A stretch of DNA of 64,000 nucleotides from Rhizobium croatiense (GCF_019793465.1 NZ_JAILYJ010000015.1:62001-126000), one strand, 5' to 3'; numbered from the stretch's first letter, positions 18,141-26,975 are shown. Notes: generated by a model not told the origin, from the sequence alone. Translations and numbers: made by a program.

Positions 18141-19010
18141 ATGCAGATGACGAAATTGCTGGATGCGCAGGGCCTGGAGATTTTGCACGAGGGGCATCGC
18201 ACCCGTCTGAAATGGCACCGGCTGCGCAAACGTTTTGCCGATCCGCTGTTCTCCGCCGAAGTGATGGCGGAGGGATTTGCCGCAGGCGCCTCGATGGAAC
18301 TCGATCTGCGCGTGCGCGCCGACGGCGGTTTCGTCGTGCTGCACGACGAGGACCTCGAAGGGGAAACGACTGGTCATGGACCGATCGCCGAAAAGCGCCT
18401 CAGCGACCTCCGCGATATCAGGATGCAGGGGGGCGACCGGCCGCTGATCCTCAGCGAGGACCTCGCCGCCATGCTGCAAGCGGCCCACCCGGCCGCACTG
18501 CTGCAGTTCGACATGAAGGACGATTACGAGGCGATCGGCGCGCAGGGCATCGCGCATCTCGCCGCGCATTTCCAGGAAATCGCCGCGTCGGTGATCGTCA
18601 GCGCCGGCAGTCTCGATCTTATCGTCGCGGTCAAGGAGAAGCTTCCGCATCTCTTGCGCGGCATCGATCCCACGGACAAGCTCTACGGGATCAGGAAGGC
18701 CGGCGGCTGGAAGGCTGTCGAGATCGAATTGCGCGCCGACCTCCGCGGCCCGACCGAACCGGACACGGTCTATCTCCACTGGCCGCTGATCCTTGATGCC
18801 GCCAATGAGGGTCTCGACATGATCGCGCTCTGCCAGGACGAAGGCAAACGCGTCGATGCCTGGACCTTTACCCTGAAGCATCCCGAGGTCGGTTTCAGCG
18901 AACCGGAATGGCGGAACTTCCAGGCGCTGATGGCGCTGAAGCCGGATCAGATCACCACCGACGAGGCGCCGGCGACCGACCGCGCGTGGAGCCGCCGCAT
19001 GGCATGTTGA
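18141..19010 (+). CDS. glycerophosphodiester phosphodiesterase family protein
   Basis: A 289-residue TIM-barrel phosphodiesterase of the GDPD/GlpQ family, without a signal peptide, so cytoplasmic. Expected catalytic and metal positions are visible: HR at 26-27, E53 and D55 in MELDLR, and H68 in VLHDEDLEG. The family normally splits glycerophosphodiesters into glycerol 3-phosphate and an alcohol; AccF of Ti plasmids, of the same family, cleaves agrocinopine. I prefer ATG 18141 (GGAG six bases upstream) over GTG 18120. It is 65 bases after the aminotransferase gene and probably the last gene of that operon, ending against the convergent IMPase gene. The HR motif lacks the usual following glycine, so specificity may differ from GlpQ. 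Confidence 0.82.
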   Translation: MQMTKLLDAQGLEILHEGHRTRLKWHRLRKRFADPLFSAEVMAEGFAAGASMELDLRVRADGGFVVLHDEDLEGETTGHGPIAEKRLSDLRDIRMQGGDRPLILSEDLAAMLQAAHPAALLQFDMKDDYEAIGAQGIAHLAAHFQEIAASVIVSAGSLDLIVAVKEKLPHLLRGIDPTDKLYGIRKAGGWKAVEIELRADLRGPTEPDTVYLHWPLILDAANEGLDMIALCQDEGKRVDAWTFTLKHPEVGFSEPEWRNFQALMALKPDQITTDEAPATDRAWSRRMAC

Positions 19011-19012
19011 CC

Positions 19013-19041
19013 CGTCCGGAAATGTGCAGCCGTTCCGGACG
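19013..19041. terminator. hairpin between convergent operons
   Basis: CGTCCGGAA at 19013-19021 pairs perfectly with TTCCGGACG at 19033-19041 across an 11-base loop. It lies in the 56-base gap between two convergent genes, where a shared terminator is expected. There is no clear T-run on either strand. Confidence 0.45.
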
Positions 19042-19066
19042 ATGGCATGCCTTAAGCAACGGGCTT

Positions 19067-19888
19067 TTAGCCGCCGACTGACAGCCCCTCGCTCTCAAGG
19101 ATGAAGGCGAACTCGCCGGCAAGCCCCGGCGCATGGGCGATGACCGGCCCGCCATCCGCAAGCAGCTTGTCGATCGGCGGCATCGCCACCACAGCGCCGG
19201 CCTCTTCGGCGATCAGCGCGCCGGCAAGCATGTCCCAGGCATTGAGATGGCGTTCGTAATAGAGGTCGGCAGCACCCTCGGCGACGCGAACCAGGTCGAT
19301 GGCAGCCGCGCCCATGCGGCGATAGTCGATGCCGCGTTCGTGCAGCCGCCGGGAGAGTGCGAGATAGTCGTCGAAACTCGTTTTGCGGGAATGCCCGAGG
19401 ATGACCAGCGCATTGGCTGGATCGTCGGTTGCGGCGGCATGAATGGCAAGCCCGTCCTTGAAGGCACCGCCGCCGCGCACGGCATGGAAGACCTTGTCTT
19501 CGGCGGCGTCGTAGACCACGCCGATCTCGATCCTGCCGCCAGCGACGAAAGCGATCGAGACGCCCCAATGCCGGAAGCCCCTGATGTAATTGGTCGTGCC
19601 GTCGATTGGATCGACGACCCAGGCGCCGACCCCGTCCGACAGTCCGCCGCTTTCCTCTCCCATGAACGTATCGTCTGGAAAGCGCGAGAGGAGCCCGTCG
19701 CGGATCGCCTGTTCGGCCCTCTTGTCGGCGACAGTGACGAAATCCTGCAATCCCTTGTTTTCGACGGCGAGGATGCCGGGGTCAGAGTCGCGGCGAAACC
19801 GGGCCGCTTCCCGTCCGGTCTCGAGGGCAACGGCGATCGCGACCTCCGCCCGGGCCCGGATGGCAGCGGCATCGAATGCGGAATTCAT
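19067..19888 (-). CDS. inositol monophosphatase family protein
   Basis: A 273-residue phosphomonoesterase of the IMPase superfamily, the second in this window. Metal-binding motifs are GEESGG near residue 78, DPIDGTTN at 93-100, and AWDMLAGALIAEEAGA near the C-terminus, so all three acidic sites are present. The start ATG overlaps the stop of the upstream LacI gene by one base (TGATG). It is the last gene of the leftward operon that contains a sugar/glycerol-phosphate importer and a phosphodiesterase. The simplest reading is that the phosphodiesterase releases a phosphorylated polyol or sugar and this enzyme removes the phosphate, as AccG does after AccF. Confidence 0.86.
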   Translation of the reverse strand: MNSAFDAAAIRARAEVAIAVALETGREAARFRRDSDPGILAVENKGLQDFVTVADKRAEQAIRDGLLSRFPDDTFMGEESGGLSDGVGAWVVDPIDGTTNYIRGFRHWGVSIAFVAGGRIEIGVVYDAAEDKVFHAVRGGGAFKDGLAIHAAATDDPANALVILGHSRKTSFDDYLALSRRLHERGIDYRRMGAAAIDLVRVAEGAADLYYERHLNAWDMLAGALIAEEAGAVVAMPPIDKLLADGGPVIAHAPGLAGEFAFILESEGLSVGG

Positions 19889-20892
19889 CAAGCAGTCCTT
19901 CTTCTTATCAGTGTCACCGGCGTAAATTCGACGCGCGCAGTCAGGTCCGGCTCGGCTATCCGGCCCATCAGCAGATCGACGGTCTGTTCGGCCTGGATAT
20001 CGCAAGGTTGGCGGATCGTCGTTAGCTCATAGGCGGTCCAGCTCGCCTGCGGAATATCGTCATGGCCGATGATGGAGAGCGGCGGCGCGTCGGCGCGGCC
20101 GCGGCCCTGCATGATGCGGTCGAGGACGCCGCAGGCCATGTAGTCGTTGGCGCAGAACAAGCCGTCAATGCCGGATGCGGCAAGTTCGCCGGCCGCATCA
20201 TAGCCGCTCCGGTAATCGTTGATCCTGATCTGCAGAAACTGCGGCTCGGCGCCGAGCTGCTTGCAGCGGGCAATGAAGGCCTCGCTGCGCCGCCGCGCCG
20301 TATAGGATATCGCGGGTGCGGCCATCACCGCGGGCTTTCGCACGCCGCTTTCGATCAAGTGCGTGGCGGCGAGATGGCCGGCCATGCGGTCGTCCGAGAT
20401 GATGCGATCGACAAAGGGAATGTCATTGCCCTTGTTGATCAGCACGATCGGCACGCCTTCGGCCGCACATTGCTCGCAGATCGTGGTCGGCGGTGCGTCC
20501 GAGGTGACGATGACGCCGGAGACGGCGTAATGCAGCAGCTGACCGATGACTGTCGACGTATCCGCCTCCTGCGAGGTCGGCAGCAGGATCGGGCGGAAAT
20601 TGCGGGCAAGCAGCACTCTCGCCAGATGCTCGATCTGCAATGTGCGGAACGGATTGTCGAGGCCGGCGGCGACGACGCCGACGAGATCGGAGCGTTTGTT
20701 GGTGAGGCTTCGGGCAAGATAGTTCACCCGGTAGCCGAGCTCCTTGGCGGCCTGATAGACCTTTTCCCGGGTCTTCGGTGAGACGCTGGCATCCGGCGTG
20801 AAGGCGCGTGAGACGGCGGCGCGCGAGACGCCGGCCACCCGCGCCACGTCGAAGGAGGTTACCTTGCGCGGTCCCTTATCCCTGTCTGCCAA
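19888..20892 (-). CDS. LacI-family transcriptional regulator
   Basis: A 334-residue regulator with an N-terminal helix-turn-helix (SFDVARVAGVSRAAVSRAF) and a complete periplasmic-binding-like effector domain. The start appears to be TTG at 20892, after AGAGGG; it overlaps the end of the phosphodiesterase gene by 17 bases. It is encoded inside the operon it probably controls, between the phosphodiesterase and the IMPase genes. A candidate operator with a CACGTG centre lies upstream of the operon at 26404-26419. Confidence 0.88.
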   Translation of the reverse strand: MADRDKGPRKVTSFDVARVAGVSRAAVSRAFTPDASVSPKTREKVYQAAKELGYRVNYLARSLTNKRSDLVGVVAAGLDNPFRTLQIEHLARVLLARNFRPILLPTSQEADTSTVIGQLLHYAVSGVIVTSDAPPTTICEQCAAEGVPIVLINKGNDIPFVDRIISDDRMAGHLAATHLIESGVRKPAVMAAPAISYTARRRSEAFIARCKQLGAEPQFLQIRINDYRSGYDAAGELAASGIDGLFCANDYMACGVLDRIMQGRGRADAPPLSIIGHDDIPQASWTAYELTTIRQPCDIQAEQTVDLLMGRIAEPDLTARVEFTPVTLIRRRTA

Positions 20893-21655
20893 CTGCTTTT
20901 TCCCTCTCTGCCGACGGCCGCATCAGATCGGGCAGATCCGTGCAGATGCCGAGAACCGGAAGTTTCATGATGTCGTCGAGAACCGCCGGCCGCTCCTCGT
21001 GCCAGAGCACGATCTCGCGGCCCGCCTCGAAGGCGCGGTGCATCAGCGCGTCGGTTACCAGGTCCTGCGGACGCTCGCCTGACCTCTCCCAGCAGAGATG
21101 CAAAATATCGGCGCCGGTCTCGTCGCCGAGGGCATGCGGATCGTGGCCGACGCGGATCAGCACCGAAAGCGGGAAATCGCAGCCCGCGTCCCTGAGTTCG
21201 CGCACCTGCGCCGTATCGAAGGAGCCGAGGCAGGCAAAACGCTGGTTCATCTCGGCAAGATGGCGCCAACAGCGCGGGCCGGTCCCGGACGCCTTCAGTT
21301 CGACATAGAGACCGGTTCCGGTCTCCCGGGCGAGAGCGGCGACCTCCGAAAAACGCGGCACGTCGACGCCGTCAAGGGCGGCGAGCTCGGCGGCCGTCAT
21401 GTCGGAAATGCGGCGGTCGATGCCGAAGACGCGCTCGAGATGGTCGTCATGCGAGACGACGACCACGCCGTCGCCGGTCAGCTGCGCGTCGAGCTCCCAC
21501 ATCTCGGCGCCGAGTTCGGCAGCGCGGCGGAAGGCGGCGAGCGTGTTCTCGCGTTCATGGCCGCTGGCGCCGCGATGGCCGATGCAGAAGGGAAGCCGGT
21601 CCTTGGCTGCTGGCCAGCCGTAGCGCTCGAAAAAAGCCGAAAAATCGCGGGTCAT
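20876..21655 (-). CDS. glycerophosphodiester phosphodiesterase (GlpQ/UgpQ type)
   Basis: A 259-residue cytoplasmic enzyme with the full family signature: HRGASGHERENT with H27 and R28, E54 and D56 in WELDAQL, and H69 in VVSHDDHL. Length and lack of a signal peptide match UgpQ. ATG 21655 overlaps the stop of the ATPase gene by one base (TGATG), so importer and hydrolase are translationally coupled, as in ugpBAECQ operons. Expected reaction: glycerophosphodiester to glycerol 3-phosphate plus alcohol, after import. Confidence 0.9.
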   Translation of the reverse strand: MTRDFSAFFERYGWPAAKDRLPFCIGHRGASGHERENTLAAFRRAAELGAEMWELDAQLTGDGVVVVSHDDHLERVFGIDRRISDMTAAELAALDGVDVPRFSEVAALARETGTGLYVELKASGTGPRCWRHLAEMNQRFACLGSFDTAQVRELRDAGCDFPLSVLIRVGHDPHALGDETGADILHLCWERSGERPQDLVTDALMHRAFEAGREIVLWHEERPAVLDDIMKLPVLGICTDLPDLMRPSAEREKAVGRQG

Positions 21656-22710
21656 CAAATCCTCCTGCCATTTTCGTCGAACACGAACACGCCACGGCTG
21701 TCGATCGCCCAGGTGACATGGTCGCCAACATGGATATCGTTGCGCACCGGCTGAATCGAACGCAGCAGCGGGCCACCCGCAAGGGCCACGTCGTAGAGGT
21801 TTTCGCGGCCCTGTGTCTCGGCGAAGGTAATCTTGCCGGTGACGGGAGTATCACCCGCCGGTGTGAAATGCTCGGGCCTGACGCCAAGCATCAGCTTGCT
21901 GCCCTCGGCGGCGCCGACAGTGCCTGGCAGCGGCACGCGGATCTCGCTCTCGGGGATGATGAAGGCACCTTTGTCCATGACGCCGCGCAGGAAAGTAATC
22001 GGCGGATTGCCGAGGAAGCCGGCGACGAAAGCGGTTTTCGGGTCATTGTACATTTCGGCCGGCGTAGCGATCTGGACGATCTCGCCCTCCTTCATGATGG
22101 CGATGCGGTCGCACATGCTCATCGCCTCCACCTGGTCATGGGTGACGAGAATGGCGGTGATGCCGGTCTCGCGCTGCAGCCGGCGGATTTCCGAGCGCAT
22201 TTCGAGGCGCAGCTTGGCGTCGAGATTGGCGAGCGGTTCGTCGAGCAGCAGCACATCAGGCTTGCGGATCAGGGCGCGGGCCAGCGCCACGCGCTGCTGC
22301 TGGCCGCCGGAAAGCTGCGCCGGTCGGCGTTCCATGAGATTGTCGATATGGACAAGCCCTGAAATACGATCGACCGCCTTGCGGATCTCGGCGGCGTTGA
22401 CGCCCTTCACCTTGAGGGGAAAACTGATGTTTTCGGCAACCGTCATGTGCGGATAGAGCGCATAGGACTGGAAGACAACGCCGACATTGCGGGCCTGGCT
22501 CGGCAGGTCGGTGACATCGCGGTCGCCGAAGAGGATGCGTCCGCTGGTCGGCCGGTGGATGCCGCAAACCGCGAAAAGCGTTGTCGATTTGCCGCAGCCG
22601 GAAGGCCCGAGCAGCGCCAGCATCTCGCCGTCGCGGACTTCGAGCTGCATGTTCTCGATGACCTTGGTGGAGCCGAAGCTCTTCGAAAAATTGTCGAGGA
22701 GGATGCGCAT
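21655..22710 (-). CDS. ABC transporter ATP-binding protein (UgpC/MalK type)
   Basis: A 351-residue ATPase. Walker A is GPSGCGKST, the signature LSGGQQQR, Walker B LLLDEPLANLD and the switch VTHDQVEAMS; a C-terminal TOBE region of about 110 residues follows. One-base overlaps with the permease gene upstream and the phosphodiesterase gene downstream place it in the middle of a compact operon. UgpC is a reasonable analogue given the phosphodiesterase, but MalK-type ATPases are interchangeable in sequence and the substrate is not proven. Confidence 0.88.
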   Translation of the reverse strand: MRILLDNFSKSFGSTKVIENMQLEVRDGEMLALLGPSGCGKSTTLFAVCGIHRPTSGRILFGDRDVTDLPSQARNVGVVFQSYALYPHMTVAENISFPLKVKGVNAAEIRKAVDRISGLVHIDNLMERRPAQLSGGQQQRVALARALIRKPDVLLLDEPLANLDAKLRLEMRSEIRRLQRETGITAILVTHDQVEAMSMCDRIAIMKEGEIVQIATPAEMYNDPKTAFVAGFLGNPPITFLRGVMDKGAFIIPESEIRVPLPGTVGAAEGSKLMLGVRPEHFTPAGDTPVTGKITFAETQGRENLYDVALAGGPLLRSIQPVRNDIHVGDHVTWAIDSRGVFVFDENGRRI

Positions 22711-23552
22711 CAGCCTTTGCTCCCGCCGCCGTAGATGTTCATCAGATATTTGTTGAAGAGCGCGTAAGCGATCAGCACCGGAATGAGGTAGAAGAGGCCG
22801 ACCGCTTTGAACATGTTGAAATCGTAGTTGTTGTCGTCGGCGAGGAAGCCGGCGAGATAGACCGACAACACCTGCACGTCATTGCCCGGTGCCAGCACCT
22901 GCGGCAGGATGAATTCGCCCCAGCCGGAGAGGAAGGAGAACAGGCCGAGCGCCATGATGCCGGGCTTGACCTGCGGCAGCACGAGGCTGCGCCAGACCCG
23001 GAAGCGCGAGGCACCGTCGACGACGCCGGCCATTTCGATTTCCCACGGCACGGTGTCGTAGAAGCCCTTCATCAGCCAGATGCCGAGCGGCAGGTCGATC
23101 GCCGCCTTCACCAGGATGACACCGATCAGCGAATTGTAGAGACCGATCATCTGCAGCACGATGAAGATGGCGATAATCAGCGTGACCGACGGGAAGGCAT
23201 GCAGCACCATGACGCCGGCAAGGAAGAAACCGCGCGCCGGCACGTTCAGCCGCGACAGCACATAACCGGCCATCGACGAGACGATGAGCACGAGGCTGGT
23301 GGTGCAGGCCGAAAACAGCAGCGTATTCACCGTCACCTGCCAGATATTCGCCTTGCCCGCCGTCGTCTGCCACAGGAAACGCCAGTGATTGAGCGTCAGG
23401 CCGGAAGGCAGCAAGGCATCCGGCTGTTTCACGGTCACGGTGTCGAGGAAGAGATAGACATACATCAGGAGCAGCGGCAGGCTGACGATGGTCAGCGCCG
23501 TTATGACGGGCCAGCTGCGATAATTTGCCGAAGGCTGCGATTGTTCGGCCAT
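22710..23552 (-). CDS. ABC transporter permease (UgpE/MalG type)
   Basis: A 280-residue permease with six hydrophobic segments, the first at about residues 14-38, and a periplasmic loop before the second. The EAA-type loop reads EIEMAGVVDGASRFRVW, with the first alanine position altered. ATG 23552 is chosen because the frame upstream to 23729 is a shadow of the neighbouring permease. The stop overlaps the ATPase start by one base. Confidence 0.88.
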   Translation of the reverse strand: MAEQSQPSANYRSWPVITALTIVSLPLLLMYVYLFLDTVTVKQPDALLPSGLTLNHWRFLWQTTAGKANIWQVTVNTLLFSACTTSLVLIVSSMAGYVLSRLNVPARGFFLAGVMVLHAFPSVTLIIAIFIVLQMIGLYNSLIGVILVKAAIDLPLGIWLMKGFYDTVPWEIEMAGVVDGASRFRVWRSLVLPQVKPGIMALGLFSFLSGWGEFILPQVLAPGNDVQVLSVYLAGFLADDNNYDFNMFKAVGLFYLIPVLIAYALFNKYLMNIYGGGSKG

Positions 23553-23554
23553 GG

Positions 23555-24856
23555 TCAGTCCTCGATCAGGGGCTTGGCGACAAGCGTGCCGTAGTTGAAG
23601 ACGCGCAGATAAAGGAGCGACAGCAGCACGCCGATGACGACGAGCACCAGCGCCATGGCCGCGCCCAGCCCGTATTCGAGATTGCCGGCATAATTCCTGA
23701 GCGCGGTGTGATAGGCGGAGAGCGCCCAAACCTCGGTCGTGTTGCCCGGTCCGCCATTGGTCGCGAGCAGGATTTCATTGAAGGAGGCGAGCAGCGACAG
23801 CGTCTGGTAGCAGGTGACGAAGAGGATCGGCCAGCGCATCTGCGGCAGGATGATGTAGCGGATCTGCTGCCAGCGCGACGCGCCGTCGACCTCGCTCGCA
23901 TAGAACTGGCTCTTCGGAATGGCCTTCATTGCCGAGGAGAACACCAGCATGCCCATCGAGGCGCCGATGAAGCCGTTGATAAGCACGACGAAGAACCAGG
24001 CATTATAAGCGTTGTCGAGCAGGTAGTTCTTCGGGGGATAGCCGAACTTGCCCATCAGGATCGAGATGAAACCCGTATCCCAGGCGAGCCATTTCCACAG
24101 CATGACATAGATGACGACGGGGGTGATGCGCGGCAGAAGCCAGATGCCGCGAAAGATCGAGGCCGGCGTCGGCGGCATATAATGCGTCCAGATGGCGAGC
24201 AGCAGCGCATAGCCGACATTGAAGAGCGTCAGCACCAGCGCGACGTAGAGCGCGGTGTTGAATAGCACCCGCGCCATATCAGGCGAGGTGGCGATGCGGG
24301 AGAAATTGTCTGGTGTCCAGGTCCAGCCGGTATAGGTGGCCTCGGCCACCGTTTCCTTCTGTTCCTGCGTCAGCTTGAGGCCGAGGGTGTCCAGCGCCGA
24401 AAACAGCTCTTCCTTGCTGTTGAAGCGGGTGTTGACGACGGAGCGGTTGAACTGTTCGGAGATCTGTTTGACCTCGCGCGTCGAAGGGCGATCGGCGAGA
24501 TCCTTGATCATACGCTCGGCTTCGCGGCGCGTCGGGAAGACCTCGCCGGCATGTTTGGCGCGCAGCTCCGCGGCGATACCAGGCTCAAGGCCGAGGCCCT
24601 CGACGGCCTTGAGGCCCCCCTCGTCGATCGCGTAGCGCGGTTCGGCCATCTCGGCGGCAATGTCGGGCATGGCCGACTTCAGTGCGATCAGGGAATTGGG
24701 TGCGATCTGATAGACGCCGCCGGAAATGCCGGTTGCGGTCGTCATATTGGTCATCGAGAAGACCGCGGTCAAAACGACCGGCATCAGGAAGAACAGGACG
24801 ATCATGATCGCCGCAGGCGCGATCATCACCAGTCCAAGCCTTCTGGACGATTTCAT
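23555..24856 (-). CDS. ABC transporter permease (MalF type) with a large periplasmic insertion
   Basis: A 433-residue permease, about 130 residues longer than the other MalF/UgpA-type permeases in this window. The extra length lies between the first membrane segment (about residues 8-32) and the second (about 195-215), a charged, soluble-looking stretch of roughly 160 residues. This is the position of the P2 domain in E. coli MalF, which touches the binding protein, though I cannot see sequence similarity to P2. The EAA loop is SEVDGASRWQQIRYIILPQ. ATG 24856 has a GAGG-rich leader; the longer upstream frame is not family sequence. Confidence 0.86.
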   Translation of the reverse strand: MKSSRRLGLVMIAPAAIMIVLFFLMPVVLTAVFSMTNMTTATGISGGVYQIAPNSLIALKSAMPDIAAEMAEPRYAIDEGGLKAVEGLGLEPGIAAELRAKHAGEVFPTRREAERMIKDLADRPSTREVKQISEQFNRSVVNTRFNSKEELFSALDTLGLKLTQEQKETVAEATYTGWTWTPDNFSRIATSPDMARVLFNTALYVALVLTLFNVGYALLLAIWTHYMPPTPASIFRGIWLLPRITPVVIYVMLWKWLAWDTGFISILMGKFGYPPKNYLLDNAYNAWFFVVLINGFIGASMGMLVFSSAMKAIPKSQFYASEVDGASRWQQIRYIILPQMRWPILFVTCYQTLSLLASFNEILLATNGGPGNTTEVWALSAYHTALRNYAGNLEYGLGAAMALVLVVIGVLLSLLYLRVFNYGTLVAKPLIED

Positions 24857-24879
24857 GGAAGCCTCCTCGCGGGGACCGA

Positions 24880-24906
24880 CCGGGCAGCGGGGTCGCCGCT
24901 GCCCGG
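24880..24906. promoter_or_regulatory. intercistronic hairpin after the binding-protein gene
   Basis: CCGGGCAGCGG at 24880-24890 pairs perfectly with CCGCTGCCCGG at 24896-24906 over a five-base loop. It lies in the 65-base gap between the binding-protein stop and the MalF-type permease start. No T-run follows on the transcribed strand. Such hairpins often protect the binding-protein part of the mRNA. Confidence 0.6.
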
Positions 24907-24921
24907 AAGAGTGCTTCGACT

Positions 24922-26268
24922 TTAGCGGATGACGATCTTGTCGCCGAGCGTGCTCTTCAGCTCGCTCTCGGCATCGCCGATAGCGGCGTCGACGGTCTTG
25001 GCGCCGGTCCAGGATGCCTCGAGGTTCTTCCACATGATGTTCCAATATTTGCCGAAATCGGAATTGTTCGGCATCGCATTGGCATGCGGCAGCAGGCGCT
25101 CGGTGGCTTCGCGAGCCCAGCGGTCGTCCGCATAGAAGTCCACTTCGGCTTCGGCTTTGGAGATGCCGAGATGGGCGGATTTGATCGCATGCAGCGCGTT
25201 GATGCGCGGTTCGGAGGCGATCGTGATCAGCTGAGCGGCGATCTGCGTATCTTCATCGCTGTGTCCTGCGGTCAGCATGTAGACGAGCGGATGCGTCAGC
25301 GTGTTGGCCTTGCCGCCCTCGCCGGCCGGGATCAGCGTGAAGACGATGTTGTCGAAGAAATCCTTCAGGCCTTCCTGGTTGACGAGGCGGGCATAATGCC
25401 AGGTGCCGGCGTCCCAGATGCCGGCCTTGCCGGTGGCGACTTCCTTCCACCACTGATCACCCGGCATGCCGATATGGTTCTTCTTGGTGACGCCCGTTTT
25501 CACGGCATCGGAGATGAACTGATAGGTCCGGGTCATGGCCGCCTTGTCGAAAACGAGCTTGCCGTTTTCTTCCATCGTACCGCCGAAGCTCGTGTAGAAC
25601 TGCCAGTAGTCAGGGCCGTTGCTGGGGCGCGGATAGAAGCCGTAGCCTGGCTGGACGAGACCCTTGTCCTGCATCTTCTTGGCGTCTTCTAGCAGGTTCT
25701 TCATGGTGTACTTGCCGTCCTGAACGTTCTGCGGCAGTGCATCGAGATCGGCGTCGCTATAGCCGATCGCCTTCATGTAAGGCTTCCAGAAGAACATCGG
25801 GCGGGATTCGGCATCCTGCGGAATGCCGTATACGGTGCCGTTGTACGAGGCGATCTGCATCAGGTTTTCGTAGATGCCGTTGAGCGGCCATGCGTCGAGA
25901 TCAACGTGATCCTCGATCGGAACGATAAGGCCGGCCTGTGACCAGGGGGCGATATCTTCATGACCGCTGGCGACGATGTTCGGGGCGGTCTTGGCTTCCG
26001 CGGCAAGCGTCAGCGCCTGCTTGAAATCGTCCCAGCCGGAATAGGGCTTCTTCTCGATGGTGATCTTCAGGTCTTCACCCTTGAGCGCGGCTTCGCGCTG
26101 GAGCTGCTGGGCTGCGATCTCGATGGCGTCGAGGCGATAGGTGTCGTTCGGGCCGGTGCCGCCGGCCCAGACGCTGATGGTAACGTCCTTGGCAAGCGCA
26201 AATGCGGAGGTCGAGGCCAGGATGGCGGCCGCGATCGTAAGGGATTTCAACGTCGGCAAAATGGTCAT
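24922..26268 (-). CDS. ABC transporter substrate-binding protein (family 1)
   Basis: A 448-residue periplasmic protein. The signal peptide is about residues 1-27 (hydrophobic part SLTIAAAILASTSAFALA), and the mature start is KDVTISVWAGG. Sequence such as GIPQDAESRPMFFWK and GIWDAGTWHYARL fits the UgpB/MalE superfamily. ATG 26268 is chosen; the upstream frame lacks family sequence. It is the first gene of the leftward operon 26268-19067 and the likely recognition component for a phosphodiester or sugar. Confidence 0.88.
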   Translation of the reverse strand: MTILPTLKSLTIAAAILASTSAFALAKDVTISVWAGGTGPNDTYRLDAIEIAAQQLQREAALKGEDLKITIEKKPYSGWDDFKQALTLAAEAKTAPNIVASGHEDIAPWSQAGLIVPIEDHVDLDAWPLNGIYENLMQIASYNGTVYGIPQDAESRPMFFWKPYMKAIGYSDADLDALPQNVQDGKYTMKNLLEDAKKMQDKGLVQPGYGFYPRPSNGPDYWQFYTSFGGTMEENGKLVFDKAAMTRTYQFISDAVKTGVTKKNHIGMPGDQWWKEVATGKAGIWDAGTWHYARLVNQEGLKDFFDNIVFTLIPAGEGGKANTLTHPLVYMLTAGHSDEDTQIAAQLITIASEPRINALHAIKSAHLGISKAEAEVDFYADDRWAREATERLLPHANAMPNNSDFGKYWNIMWKNLEASWTGAKTVDAAIGDAESELKSTLGDKIVIR

Positions 26269-26403
26269 TTTCTTCGTCTCCCTGGAAGAGCAGTGTGAAG
26301 CCTCTTGACGGGCCAGCACTGTCGCTTGACGGCCGTTCCGAAACCCCACGAAAACGTGACATGTCCCGCTCTATGGGCTCAACGTAACGGCCGAATGACA
26401 AAA

Positions 26404-26419
26404 TTGAGCACGTGTGCAA
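26404..26419. promoter_or_regulatory. candidate LacI-family operator
   Basis: TTGAGCACGTGTGCAA is an imperfect 16-bp dyad, matching TTGnnCACGTGnnCAA, centred on CACGTG. It lies 135 bases upstream of the binding-protein ATG on one side and 98 bases upstream of the deacylase ATG on the other. The operon encodes its own LacI regulator (19888-20892), which makes it the natural candidate to bind here. Confidence 0.45.
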
Positions 26420-26516
26420 AATTATTATGACGATGTCCGAAAGACTTGCAAGCGACGGTTTTCGGCGGGCATGTTTTGCGCTTCAAATTGCGCTTATGCT
26501 GCGCTAGCATCACGTC

Positions 26517-26975
26517 ATGAGCCTTGAATCCGTCCGCGCCTTCCTCCGTGCGCATGCCCCTGATATCGACATCATCGAAACCGCCGAGAGTTCCTCGACG
26601 GTTGCCCTTGCCGCCGAGGCCCATGGTGTCGAGCCCGCCCAGATCGCCAAGACGATCTGCCTGCGCGTCGGCGAGCAGATGATGTTGGTTGTCGCCGGCG
26701 GGACGGCCCGCCTCGACAATCGCAAGTTCAAGGACACGTTCGGGGCCAAGGGGCGCATGCTCGATGCCGAAGAGGTCGCGGCGGTCACCAGCCATCCGGT
26801 GGGCGGTGTCTGCCCCTTCGGCCTGCCCTCGCCGCTGCCGATCTATTGCGATATTTCGCTACAACGCTTCGACGAAGTCGTCCCGGCGGCCGGCTCGACC
26901 AATTCGGCCGTGCGCATCGCCACAGGGCGGCTGGCGGAGTTGACCGGCGCCAGCTGGGTCGATGTCTGCCAGTAA
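26517..26975 (+). CDS. YbaK/EbsC-type aminoacyl-tRNA deacylase
   Basis: A 152-residue single-domain protein of the YbaK / ProX editing family, which hydrolyses mischarged aminoacyl-tRNAs (for example Cys-tRNA-Pro). Family marks are the early STVALAAEAHGVEPAQIAKT, the lysine in that segment, and GGVCPFGLP in the second half. It diverges from the importer operon and shares a 248-base upstream region with it. It stands alone; the next gene is about 80 bases further on. Confidence 0.85.
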   Translation: MSLESVRAFLRAHAPDIDIIETAESSSTVALAAEAHGVEPAQIAKTICLRVGEQMMLVVAGGTARLDNRKFKDTFGAKGRMLDAEEVAAVTSHPVGGVCPFGLPSPLPIYCDISLQRFDEVVPAAGSTNSAVRIATGRLAELTGASWVDVCQ

